DNA of 64,000 bases from Mixophyes australis (taxonomy: Eukaryota; Chordata; Amphibia; Anura; Limnodynastidae), in assembly GCA_036250195.1 (NCBI GenBank), contig JAVHZZ010000002.1:366183124-366247123 (forward strand). Reading direction: 5' to 3'. Made by a program: the position numbers and the translations under genes. The notes beneath the pieces are model-generated. The model did no database searches and had not been told where the DNA came from. It worked only from the letters and a program-made list of their open reading frames with translations. Shown piece by piece: positions 53,989-64,000 of this stretch (positions are counted from its first letter, which is position 1; the number at the start of each line of letters is the position of its first letter).

Positions 53989-55572
53989 GAATTGTTTCAC
54001 CCTTACAATGTTTTTTCTTGTAATTTAATACACTAAGGCCTGAAAAATGGTACAGATTACCTGGTTTAGCACTGTACCGCTAAGCTTATGTCTTAACATT
54101 TTAAATATCAAATTTGGGACATAAATAAGTCGCACCCCGGATTCTCACAAACTACACCTGATTCTGCCAAAGCCATGCCAAGATCCATCTGAATCGTGCC
54201 TACATTGCCCCAAGGTCATGCGCTTTCTGGGTCTCACCACTTTCCTTTTCCTTTTTGAAATGCTCTGCTGGTTCTAAGTACTCATAAAGATGTATCCATC
54301 CTGGCGGTAAGGCTTCCGTTACACCACCAATCAATTTGCATTACATCTATGTTTATGGTGATAGTGAGTTCTGTTTGTATATGTCTCATTCCTCTTTTTT
54401 ACTGATACTTGCAATGTTGAAAGCTAATGAGAACACGTATATAACATTTTACATTGTTAGATAACCGCTTACCACAATAGTTTTTAAGTGTACTAGACAA
54501 ATCCTTTCATTATTCAATGTTTTGGACATCAGATTGACTTCATGTGAGCCTAGTAAGCTCACTTTAAACAGTAATCGTTTAATTGTATTTACTTTAAATT
54601 CTGTACAAAAGTACATCTAGAGTGTAATCCAATACAATATATGTTTTTATAGATATTTCTCATGCATTTTTCAATATATTATTGACATGTTCGAAAAAGG
54701 CATTCCTTTCAATAAACAAACGCATATCACTTCTGTAACACATAGTGTAATAATACTTGGTCGAGTTCAAGGTTTTATGAAGCTGGATTGCAAACAAAGC
54801 TACGCCTTATACAAATCCATGGCAACTTCTTAATTCTTCTGTATCCGAACACACAATGCTGCATCTCATTCTCACTGTCAACTAAGTCATTGTGAAATTT
54901 TATACTATTGTCCAACTGTTCATGAAGATCTAAATAGAATAGTGCTATAGAATACTTTGAAAAATAATGCCTTATTTTAAGGATGGCCATGATAATATTT
55001 CAAATGAAGCAACTGATCTAATACTAGGTTAGCTCAAATTACAACGTACTGTATTTCAAAATTCATAAATATAAGTATTAAATGACTTTTGTTGAAATCT
55101 GTTGCTGGTCAGAAGTGAGCCAGTCAAATACAAAATATATGCTTTGAATGAGAAATATATGCTGGAAGTATACTAGATCCATTGATTAACCTTCTCGGTG
55201 TATTTGCATTATATGTGTATAATACAAATAAACTTCTGTCACAGGCAGATGAGGCATCTGCCCTAGGTGTAGCTTTAATATTTATGCATCTATAATTCTA
55301 GTATTAAACCCATTTAAATTACCATATTGGATTTTTTTGTCTTCTTTAATTGTTGTTTTTAATTATCTTTTCATGTTCAGAGGTGATTTAATGAGACATA
55401 TTTTATTAATTACACAATGTGTTTGTTACACAACTTTATTACTCAGACTACATGAAAATATTTTAGATTTTTAATAAATAAGGCTTTCTTTAGTATTATA
55501 GCTGCATTTTTTTTGGTTTTATTTTATTTGTATAATATAGAGAAAAAGGAGACATAGGAAAAGAAAATGTGC
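53989..55572. other. AT-rich unique sequence
   Basis: No repeat ends or genes were seen. The stretch is free of recognisable transposons, which makes it a candidate for ancient unique sequence. Confidence 0.4.
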
Positions 55573-55580
55573 ATAATTAG

Positions 55581-56205
55581 TAGAGATGCACCCGCTCGGT
55601 TTCCCGAGAACTGAATATACCCGAACTTAGCAGATCCGAGTACCGAGCCGAGTCGGCTCAGTAACTTCGCGCTTTTTTGGACTTGAAAATGATGCAAAAC
55701 GTCATTGTTACGTCGTCGGTTCTCGGATCTCGCGATTTTTGGATTCCTTTTTAAGATCCAACATAACGGTGGGTGGGAGGGAGGGCGGACCCAAGGACAA
55801 TTCCATCTTGCACCATTTTTCTTTCCTGCCACTGCTGTGTGCATCTGTGTCCTAGATGTGCTAGGAACTGCCGTGTGTTTGTGTCATTGCTCTGTCGCTT
55901 ACCATCCAGCCAGGTCGCTGCAGTCTTTGTCCGAAAGTGTATGAAAATAATATTGTGATCTGTGAGGTGGTCAAAATTGACTGAAAATGACTTGAAATTA
56001 GTGTTTTTGAGGTTAAGATTAATGAAGGAACAAAGAAAATTATGTGATTTTAGTATTTTTTAGTATTTTTCTATAAATTCCAAAATAAAAACCAAATCCA
56101 AAACACACAAGGGCGGTTTTGCCAAAACCAAAACCAAAACACGAAGCTAATCCAGATCCAAATTCAAAACCAAAACCAGTTAACGGGGGTCAGTGAGCAT
56201 CTCTA
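55581..56205. mobile_element. 625-bp non-autonomous hAT of the hAT-2/hAT-4 family
   Basis: The left end is TAGAGATGCACCCGCTCGG and the right end, reverse-complemented, is TAGAGATGCTCACTGACC. Flanks are ATAATTAG (55573-55580) and ATAACTAT (56206-56213), 6 of 8 identical. Left sub-terminal text (CCCGAGAACTGAAT) matches 37738 and right text matches the left end of hAT-4 (39538), so this short element has one end like each. Confidence 0.75.
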
Positions 56206-56213
56206 ATAACTAT

Positions 56214-56929
56214 GGACCTTTGTTGCTTTCACATAGTTGGTGCTAGCCTGCAAATATGCAAAAAATCATTTATTCTGAATGTTCTAGTGTATATAGATAT
56301 ATAAATAATAATATTATTGTTATTTTTATTATTATTAAGTTATAGTTTTCTCTTTATGAGAAAAGCCATTTTTTATATATTTACTGCTTTATTTAGTGAT
56401 CTAATCTTTTATTGGAATATGTTAACACAGGCTCTGATAGTTGGGGAACTTTATGAAAGAGCAATGCTAGATTAAGGCGAAATGTGGATCTCAGCAGTTT
56501 AGCAGTGGTAAGCCAAATAATTGGCACATACCCTAGGCACACTGCACAACCCCCATCCACACTGCAAAGATGCCTATACCATCCAGACCCACAAACACAC
56601 TACAGCATGAATCAATACTTGTTCTATTTTGGAAGAAAAATGAAAGAAACAGTGCTATGACTTTGGCTTTCAACTTCCACTCAGAAAATCTCTTTGCTGA
56701 TTGTCTAAAGGTTCTGTGTACAGCCGGCGTTATGCGTACCTGTTTGGATTAACTACATAGAAACAAGATGCTCACAGCTACATGCTCAAATCTCCTCTCA
56801 TTTTCTGTGCAGCTTTATGGGGTGCTAGAAAACATGATTGGAGATTTCAGCTATAACATGCTGTGAGATGTCTAAGAGGGAGTTACGGAAACATTGAATC
56901 TCCCCCATTAAGTGGACAACACTTAGAGG
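56214..56929. other. Unassigned sequence
   Basis: No gene or repeat end could be supported. Confidence 0.35.
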
Positions 56930-57449
56930 AGCAGCTGGAACATTAAAAACCCACCTTTTCCTTAAAGCCTTCCAGCCTCATGCCTAAACTCCCACCGGTC
57001 GGCTACCGCTCTTTCTCATCCCTTCTTCCCTTCTCCCCCTTCCTCGACTCCGTCTCCGTTTCTCCCGTCTCTCCGTCTCATCCATGTGTCTGTCTGTCTT
57101 CCCCTCCCTTTAGATTGTTCGCTCCTTTGAGCAGGGCTCTCGTACCTTCTGTTTCCATCACTTTTAACTGCGCTCTCCAGCTACTCAGCTCACCTCCTCT
57201 CAGTCCCTCTGCCCTCTGTCTCCTCTCGCTTCTTTCCGCTCCCCTCAGTGACTCTCAACCTGTCATCTGTGCCCACCCTCTTGGGCCATAGTTACCTGCC
57301 TATACTCACTTTTCCCCTCCCTTTCATACTGTGCCTGAGCCCCCAGAGTTATAGTGCTTACTGTTACTTGTACTGTGCTGTTTCACCTTGTACTGTGCCA
57401 TTGTTTGTCCTTGTACGGTGCTACGGATACTTTGTGGCGCCCTATAAAT

Positions 57450-57481
<32 letters not shown>

Positions 57482-57492
57482 TAATAATAATA
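56930..57492 (+). repeat. LINE (CR1/L2-type) 3' end
   Basis: The start AAAAACCCACCTTTTCCTTA is the usual end of the last ORF. A C/T-rich 3' UTR follows with TTTAGATTGTTCGCTCCTTT and GAGCAGGGCTCTC, then TGTACGGTGCTACGGATAC, 'ggcgccctataaataa' and an (AAT)n tail. It is 5'-truncated, as is normal for LINE copies. The 103-codon frame 56980-57291 is an artefact of C/T-rich DNA. Confidence 0.65.
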
Positions 57493-59049
57493 ACTCTGCT
57501 AACTCAGTCACAAATTACAAGCATTAACACCACTTCCATTGGACCTATCTGAAGGACACAAGTAATATAAGCATGCTGGAAGCTGGTCTTCCTCATGCTC
57601 ATTGGCCCCTAGAGAAATTCCTTCATTGCCTATCTGGTTTGCTAGCACTAAACAAAACGGCTCTCCATACTGTTTGGGAATTCCAGTGATGGAATAGCCT
57701 ACCGCCTTCACGCTCTCTCTGCAACACGATTGTAAAACACAGCTGACATTTTCAATATTTTGTTGAGTAAGATATGATGTTTGCCAAGTTGAGACAAGCA
57801 ATCGATAAAAGACAGAAAATCTGTTTACATATTGTATATGTCATTTTTATATTTGTTTATAGGATTCAGATGGCCTTTTAAATGTTACACTTGGCATAGC
57901 TCAGGCGTGTTCAGCTAAGAAATCTCACCACATTTAACTCTAGCATCCATAAAACAACATTTTTTCCCAGCAGTTCTACAGTCATGCTAGATTATTTGCT
58001 GTTATTACCACCTGCAGTTATGCCATCTACAGCTCAGTCATGATTTAGAACTGATCACAACAACAAGTCAGGACCTTGGTGGCAACTAACTTATAAGTCT
58101 GGGCACTACCTCATTCAGTACATCCATTTTCCCAATCCTCAAGCAAGGGCTATTTATAAACAAACCTCACATGATTATGACTCACTGTGAACTTATGAAA
58201 GGTCAATTTCTATGATCTAACATAGCTAATCCATATATGGTGAGCCATACTTGGAGACTACTATGGCCAAGGCTCCCGATTGGTTAGCCAAATCCCTTTA
58301 CTTGCAATAACAATAGGAATGTTCTGTGACTTGTAGGGAAAAAATGCCTACTCCACCACCTTGTCTGTTTCTGGGTCTGGGAGTATGACTTAGAGAGATT
58401 CCACTATAGCAGAAAGCTGCAGGGGATGTAGTGTACGAGGAGGTAGGCAAGTTTCTGTAATGGCAAGGTAGTTGAGGGATTTTGAAATGTATAGATCATG
58501 GATATATGGGAGTTTCTTACAAACAGATCTCACTTTCCAAAGTGAAGCTATGTGGATAAGGTTGGAGGGACTGGGAGTCCAAGATGGGTAGAAAGTTTTG
58601 AAGTGGAACTATGGAGGAGGGGGTACAGATAGTGGATATTGTATGGGGCCTAGAGATGTCACCAGCAACCATGAGAAGGAGCAGGATGAAAAAGAGGAGA
58701 TGCAAAGATGATTTGGGGTTGTGAGGTTAGTTTTTGCTTATGTAGACTGGTAAGGGCGATGCGTGCAGAAAACAAAACAGTTCATGTTTGTAGAATGAGA
58801 AGGGAAGAATAATATGGAGGGGAAGTAATATGATCTTAGAGAGGGAAGTGGAGGTCACATAGTGAAGTGTGATGAAAATGAGTAGCAGAGAGAGAAGGTA
58901 TATTGAGTAGGTACACAGTGGAGTGTTATGTGAAAGATGAGGAAGAATGTTTACTAGCTAGGGTAGGTAAGAAGAGTGGATGTAGCAGCAATTAATCCAA
59001 GTTGTGCAGGGCAATGTTGGAGGTGAAGTCACACAATTTACTTTATAAT
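57493..59049. other. Unique sequence, nothing recognised
   Basis: 58320-58990 is purine-rich (G/A strand bias) and may be an old repeat. No gene is supported. Confidence 0.35.
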
Positions 59050-59835
59050 ACATCTCAGGTTCTGGAAGAATTGATTAATAATTTCAGGTAGCGCTCAACT
59101 CTGTTAAAACAAGAGCAGCTATTATTGAAGGGAAATATCCTATCCCTTTAAATCTAATATAATGGTAAAAATAATAATTGCGCTCAATTGTTTCACAATG
59201 GGTATGGATGTATCAATTGGTGGAATATCACAATTAATATTACATTTATTCACAATAGTTTTACATCAGATAAAATAGAGGTCCTTGATAACACAATAGA
59301 ATAGAACTATCACAAATTAAAACCTTACATTAATAGTGCAATAGTAAAACAGCAGCTAAAAAAATGAGAGTCCTTAAAATGATGACATAGCAAGTGAATC
59401 ACACAAGCAAGTATCGGAAGTCCATTAGTATATTGACAATAGAGACCACTCCAATTTCCTATATGAGGATAATGGATCCTTCTTGGCACCAACAAAATCC
59501 AAAGAGAACAAAGTTCAATCCACAGTTTAAACCAAAATTCAATCAGTCCAGCATAAATGAATCCAGCAGTGTTTCACAGTAAACTTACGGTGCAGGGATC
59601 CCCGTGTGTTGTCCAGCGCTAACCGCGCTCATGTGGTGGCTCCTTGGTATCAGTGTATTGCCAACAGAAGGAAGGAGATGGCGTGCATTCCACAGTGGAA
59701 TGCACGCTACTTCCGGATGACATCAGAGGTGTGGGAGGCGTGTCCCAATGCGTTTCATTCGCTCTTGCGAATTTCTTCAGGGGAGAATGGAAGAATTGAA
59801 TACAATAGATACTGTTCGAAAGCGTTTTAGTGTTT
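59050..59835 (+). repeat. Penelope-like or similar repeat, unassigned
   Basis: The stretch begins AGGTAGCGCTCAACTCTG and ends with TGCGTTTCATTCGCTCTTG, GCGAATTTCTTCAGGGG, text typical of the ends of Penelope/Neptune-like repeats in amphibians. A local inverted repeat (GCGTGCATTCCACAGTGGAATGCACGC, 59672-59698) lies within it. No RT or endonuclease motif is present. Confidence 0.35.
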
Positions 59836-60011
59836 AGAAGGTAATGTAATTAATTTTTCTATTTGTTGACCTCCAATGAAAATAAAGAAGAAAAATACAG
59901 ATTTCTATATGTACTCAATACTGTAAATTATGTGGATTTTGAAATGTATCAAGGATTTCTTTGACCTTCTACGACATGAAGCTGGAGGCTGATGTTCCAA
60001 AACTAGATCCT

Positions 60012-60603
60012 TGTAATGACAGCCATGAAGCCAGTAGTATGATGAAAACATAAAAACTATTTATTGCAGCAAGAACACAAACCACGTAATGCAAGGTAAA
60101 CAGACCAAGTAAGACTTAGTAAATAAACAAACATCCGTGTGTGGCAGGATAATAAGTAAATGGTAATGAAAACAACACAGCAGGTACAGGTAACTTTGCA
60201 GAACAAAGATTAACAGCAAGGGCCAAGAATTCACTGGAACTGTAAATTTGCAGTATGTCCAAGCATAAAACCAATTTCAGGTTAATCTCCTGGTGACTTG
60301 GTACAGGTGAGTCGTAAGTGGCTACTGAACAGCAGGTACAAGCGAGAGCAAGGCTATCACAAGAACAGGGTGAATCAATGCAGGTAGTCCAAGGGAAACA
60401 CAAACAATGACCAGCAAGGTGCCTTGTGGGAATCAGGCATTAATAAACAGTGACACAGGTGTGGGAATTCGTAAGGAGCAGAAGGTTAACTCCTGCCAGT
60501 GAGAGGAAGATGTCTATAGTAGAACAGTAGCACCTCTGGTGGCATAGAGGTACTGCAGCCAGGATCAAAACAATGACAAAAGACAAAACACAGATTCCTA
60601 ACA
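60012..60603 (-). mobile_element. LTR-like element on the minus strand
   Basis: On the minus strand it starts TGTTAGGAATCTG and ends GTCATTACA, 592 bp, with CAATAAATAGTTTTTATG close to the end as a polyadenylation signal. These are the marks of a gypsy-type LTR. I found no target duplication (ATCCT against GCCGA), so one boundary may be off or the copy may be truncated. Confidence 0.5.
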
Positions 60604-61939
60604 GCCGAATGCTTTTTTACATGTACCAGAAATACAATGTGACTTCCAATATATGTAATAATTTAAAGTAGGGGGGGTCATTATTCCTTGTAATACACAG
60701 GTTTTTGCTACAGAATATAAACTGAAGTTAGCAAATGAAAAAACATAATTTATACATATATAATAGTGTATATAGCAGTTTATACATATATAAATATCAC
60801 TTGTGTTTAAATTTCAGAATATTGCTTTATTATTGGAGGGGGATATATAGACAATATTAAGTATAAAAGGTTTATGGATTTCCTAAAGTGAAAATTAAAC
60901 AAATCTAACTAAAAATGAGAGCAGTGGATTCTCTATTGAAGCCAAAGTCATTGATCACCTCTGATATAATTACAGCAGGAGGTGTGATACCAGAATATTG
61001 GAATACACTTTTTCCATATAGAGCTAGTAAATTGCCTGTCTCATAAACACTTGTTTTTCACATTTTACCCTTACAGAGCCATAAAAAGTTCATCATAACT
61101 GCCCATTTAGCTAAAACAACAATTACAGTAGGTGTAGTAAGATTATCAGAATAAAGATTATTCTTACCAGACAAGAAAAATTATTGTCATAAACATCTGT
61201 TCTCTGACGTAATTATCACAGTAGGGGAGTTAGACATTATTGGAATAAATTTTATTCTTTAGAAAGCTAGAAGGTTGTCGGTAAGTTTGCAAGCAGAGCC
61301 TATTACCTCTCTGACTCTCTGTAATACCTAGTCTCATTATTATTGTTTGTTCCCAAATGTAAAGAGTTCCAGAATATGCTGGCGCTGTATAAATAAATGA
61401 TAATAATAATGTTTGATTACAGGTTGCCGGAGTACACTTTAGATTAGTAAAGCCAAAACGGAGTTCCCCTTACAGTTCGGGACAATGCACCATAGGCAGA
61501 TGTATAACTACATGAGAGTACACATCCATAATAAAGTGTTTTATTCATCTGTGACCTGTGGCTGCTGCTTTACTTGATTGCAGTGGCAACTACCACCACC
61601 ACAGCAGAGAGTGCGGCAGCTATGAGCCCGGAGGTGAGGTGGCCAAGTCCCCTACCATCCCAAGGAGCTCTTTTCTTCTAAGCGCACATTGAGACTGTCA
61701 CATGCATGTGAAACCCCATTCTCACCCCTTAGAGGACCAAAGTGTATACTTAGCATACACAGGACAGGCACATGCACAGTGAAGCCCAGATGGATGCCTT
61801 GTTCCACCCATGCTTAATTCATGTTCTCTTAAAAGAGATCTGAATATATTAGACAATTATTTTTTAGGGAGTTGATGTAGTCAGCTTGTAGGTCAGGAAC
61901 TAACCAATCCAGTGGTTAGTTGCTGACAGGCCTCCTGTC
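60604..61939. other. AT-rich sequence with a short LINE tail
   Basis: 61290-61412 ends GCTGGCGCTGTATAAATAAA plus TGATAATAATAATG, the shared LINE/SINE tail. The remainder has no recognised feature. Confidence 0.4.
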
Positions 61940-62348
61940 CAGGGCCGGTGCTAGGGTCCACGGCGCCCTAGGCATTTTTAAAAAAGCGGCACCCCCCCCG
62001 CAAAAATCGCCGCCCCCCCCCCCCGCAAAAATCGCCGCTCTCCTACCTCCTCCCTCCTCCCTCCTCTCCATACTTTGTCTCACCACCGCCGCCTCTCTGC
62101 TCTGTCTCCTCCCCTCCACTCACTGACACTAGTAAGTGGAGGGACGGAGACGGAGCAGAGATGCGGCGGTGGTGACAAAATAGCCTCTTCCCCCCCTCCC
62201 CGTGCATCTGAATGATGTGCGGCGGCCGTGACAGGTATGGTCAGCGGTCGCCGCACAGTTTTAAAGTCTTTTAGTATTCTGTGGAGCCCTCCAGAGCCCG
62301 GCGCCCTAGGCAAGTGCCTAACCTTGCCTAATGGGAGCGCCGGGCCTG
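61940..62348. mobile_element. 409-bp hAT-like MITE
   Basis: The left end is CAGGGCCGGTGCTAGGG and the right end, reverse-complemented, is CAGGCCCGGCGCTCCC. Both flanks are the same 8 bases, CTCCTGTC (61932-61939 and 62349-62356). The body is GC-rich, with C-tracts and GGCGCCCTAGGCA near both ends. Frames through it (62080-62457 minus and 61920-62126 plus) come from low-complexity DNA. Confidence 0.9.
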
Positions 62349-62356
62349 CTCCTGTC

Positions 62357-64000
62357 ATAACCTGGTGCTTGTGGAGTATGTGGGCTTTCTCCTGCATTAT
62401 GGATAACAATCCAAGATTATAAGTGCTGGTGCTTAGCTCAGTTTTGGAATGGGGCACAATTTTTATAAAAATTATTTTTTACATTTTTTTTTTAAACTGC
62501 AAAGATCTGTATTGATAATTATCATCAGCACATATCTTTATACAAAGAGTAGGGTATGTGCAAGAGATACGTCTGGGATATGTCCACTTCTGATTTAATT
62601 GCAATTACACCAAAATAGCCTTACTTTACTTGGCCAACACTAGCCCATGCGTTCTCTCCCTTTTATCGAAACATATGGCGTTGTAAGTGTAAGATGTGCC
62701 TGTAAACTGCATACAGACATATGTGCACCCATCTTTTGTGAGCATGCGTCAATTGGAAATGTAATTTTTTTTTTTATGCAAAAAAATAACATCTCTAAAT
62801 ATACATGAGGCACATAAAGTCAAGCTGTTATGTTTTAAAAATAAAATAATTAGAAACATATTTTAAAACATTTTTATTAAATTTTTCATTCAATATCTTG
62901 AAAAAATTGCAAATCTCATTTCTAGCACAAGCAAGACCTTAACACATAATATGATATGTTCAGCGTACAATAGATTTTTGAAAATATTTTTTTAAATAAT
63001 TTGTAATTACACAATGATCTTCTTTTGAGTTTGGGCCGCCTGGCCTAACACAGCATTCCATTTCTCACATAATTATCATTTTACAATTAATTTGATGTAA
63101 TGCAAATCTAATCTAATAATCCTTTGTTGCAACAACAAACTAGATGACAACTGTCACATAAGCTTAAAATAAATCTACCTTCTTCTGTTGTATCCATGCA
63201 AGCTACTGTATGTCTGTTAATTTGCCAATGTTGTTATGCTAATTAGCAAGCAAATATTTTTGACTAAACAATGTTTTAAATACTGTAGAATTAATTTAAT
63301 CAAACATTTAATGGCCCTATAATTAATCTTGAGTCTGTTAATGAACCAAGAGCCTTAAATCCTTGATTAATTTGATTTACTATGTAGGCTTGACTTGAAA
63401 TTAAACAAATGGAGAGCTTGATGCCGAACGGGCATATTTTAATTACAAAGTGACCAATTGCTCTCTGCAGTATTTAAGCAGCAGATATTTAGTTCTTTAC
63501 AAATTGTGATAACATTTTTTAAATAGTCCATTAATTATCAGAATGTTGCAGTATTATTATGTACGCTAAGGATCTGCCAAGTTTTAAAATTATTAAATTT
63601 ACAAATATTATGTGTTTGACTTTATTTTCCTTTCAATTATGTATAGTTCTCTTCTAACCCAGTGTGTATTAAACCCGTTTTCTTCACAGCTTAACTTTAT
63701 GCAGCCAGATTACTGTGAGTTTCAGATTTTTTTCATGTTAATCATCCATAGTATGGAGCACATGGTGCAAAACAGATGCAGCAAGTTTATTTTAGACAGA
63801 CAATACAACATGGTTCCTGAAAGCATGGGGAAAAATGTATTGCATTGGCTCCACCTACTCACATTCTACAATAACCTTTCCCCATTTGTAGGTGACTAAT
63901 GACACAATAGTATAGAAGTATAGTGCAAACTAGTAAAATATTTAACACTCTAAACCACAAAAAAAACAGTCTCATAAAATTCTTCCCATTGAAATGCCCT
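62357..64000. other. Repeat-free AT-rich tail, candidate conserved non-coding element
   Basis: No transposon end is visible. 63000-63560 holds an octamer ATGCAAAT (63100-63107), a SOX-type CCTTTGTT (63121-63128), several TAATTA/ATTAAT homeobox-type sites and a balanced block around GAGAGCTTGATGCCGAACGG (63412-63431). Such clustering is common in vertebrate developmental enhancers but can also arise by chance in AT-rich DNA. Confidence 0.3.

Noticed and set aside
57000..57290. 103-codon Ser/Pro/Leu-rich frame
   Set aside because: It lies in the C/T-rich 3' UTR of a LINE copy.
59672..59698. Hammerhead ribozyme or terminator at the strong inverted repeat
   Set aside because: No CUGAUGA/GAAA core is present; it is a simple palindrome.
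60007..60608. A target duplication for the LTR at 60012-60603
   Set aside because: The flanks ATCCT and GCCGA do not match, so the call was kept at modest confidence without one.

Overview
This is vertebrate nuclear DNA, most likely from a frog with a large genome. It is AT-rich and non-coding, and about half of it is recognisable transposable elements: tRNA-headed SINEs with the vertebrate V-SINE core and a CR1/L2-type tail, palindromic PIF/Harbinger-like MITEs, hAT, Tc1/mariner and DIRS remnants, and a Ty3/Gypsy chromovirus. The species guess rests on the style of the repeats and is an inference. I see no host protein exon, rRNA or tRNA gene. All credible coding sequence belongs to mobile elements.

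Layout. 1-7.2 kb: sparse sequence with two palindromic MITEs, SINEs and LINE tails. 7.24-14.31 kb: hAT-1, a GTF2IRD2/ZBED-type hAT copy split by a chromovirus remnant whose very long LTR holds two kinds of tandem repeat, a hairpin array and a 339-bp duplication around a 746-bp insert. 15.6-18.7 kb: a short hAT-like MITE and a SINE. 18.7-25.75 kb: a medium-reiteration repeat interrupted by hAT-2 (5.9 kb, 8-bp target duplication), whose transposase gene is open except for one TAG. 25.8-28.0 kb: a second copy of the long LTR, then a DIRS-like fragment. 28.9-30.4 kb: a Tc1 element between TA dinucleotides. 31.76-34.91 kb: hAT-3, non-autonomous and full of minisatellites. 36.4-39.4 kb: fold-back repeats, an LTR-like stretch, a hAT end and a Tc1 fragment. 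39.5-50.3 kb: hAT-4, a decayed relative of hAT-2, split by a fold-back repeat, by a complete chromovirus (42126-47701) and by a solo LTR. 51-64 kb: MITEs, Tc1 and LINE debris, LTR-like and PLE-like stretches, a 409-bp hAT MITE, and a repeat-free AT-rich tail that could hold a conserved regulatory element.

The most notable unit is the chromovirus at 42126-47701. Its two 690-bp LTRs look identical by eye, it has a 5-bp target duplication (ATCAC), and gag and pol are intact. Its RNA signals can be read directly. The primer-binding site is complementary to the predicted first bases of its own transcript, as in Tf1/sushi-type self-priming. A canonical -1 frameshift heptamer, a 7-nt spacer and a stem-loop connect gag to pol. 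It looks like a very recent insertion. Other leads are the covarying hairpin array in the long LTR, fragments of the hAT-2 transposase gene lying in order in its own 3' flank, the 339-bp duplication, and the possible conserved element near 63.1-63.5 kb.
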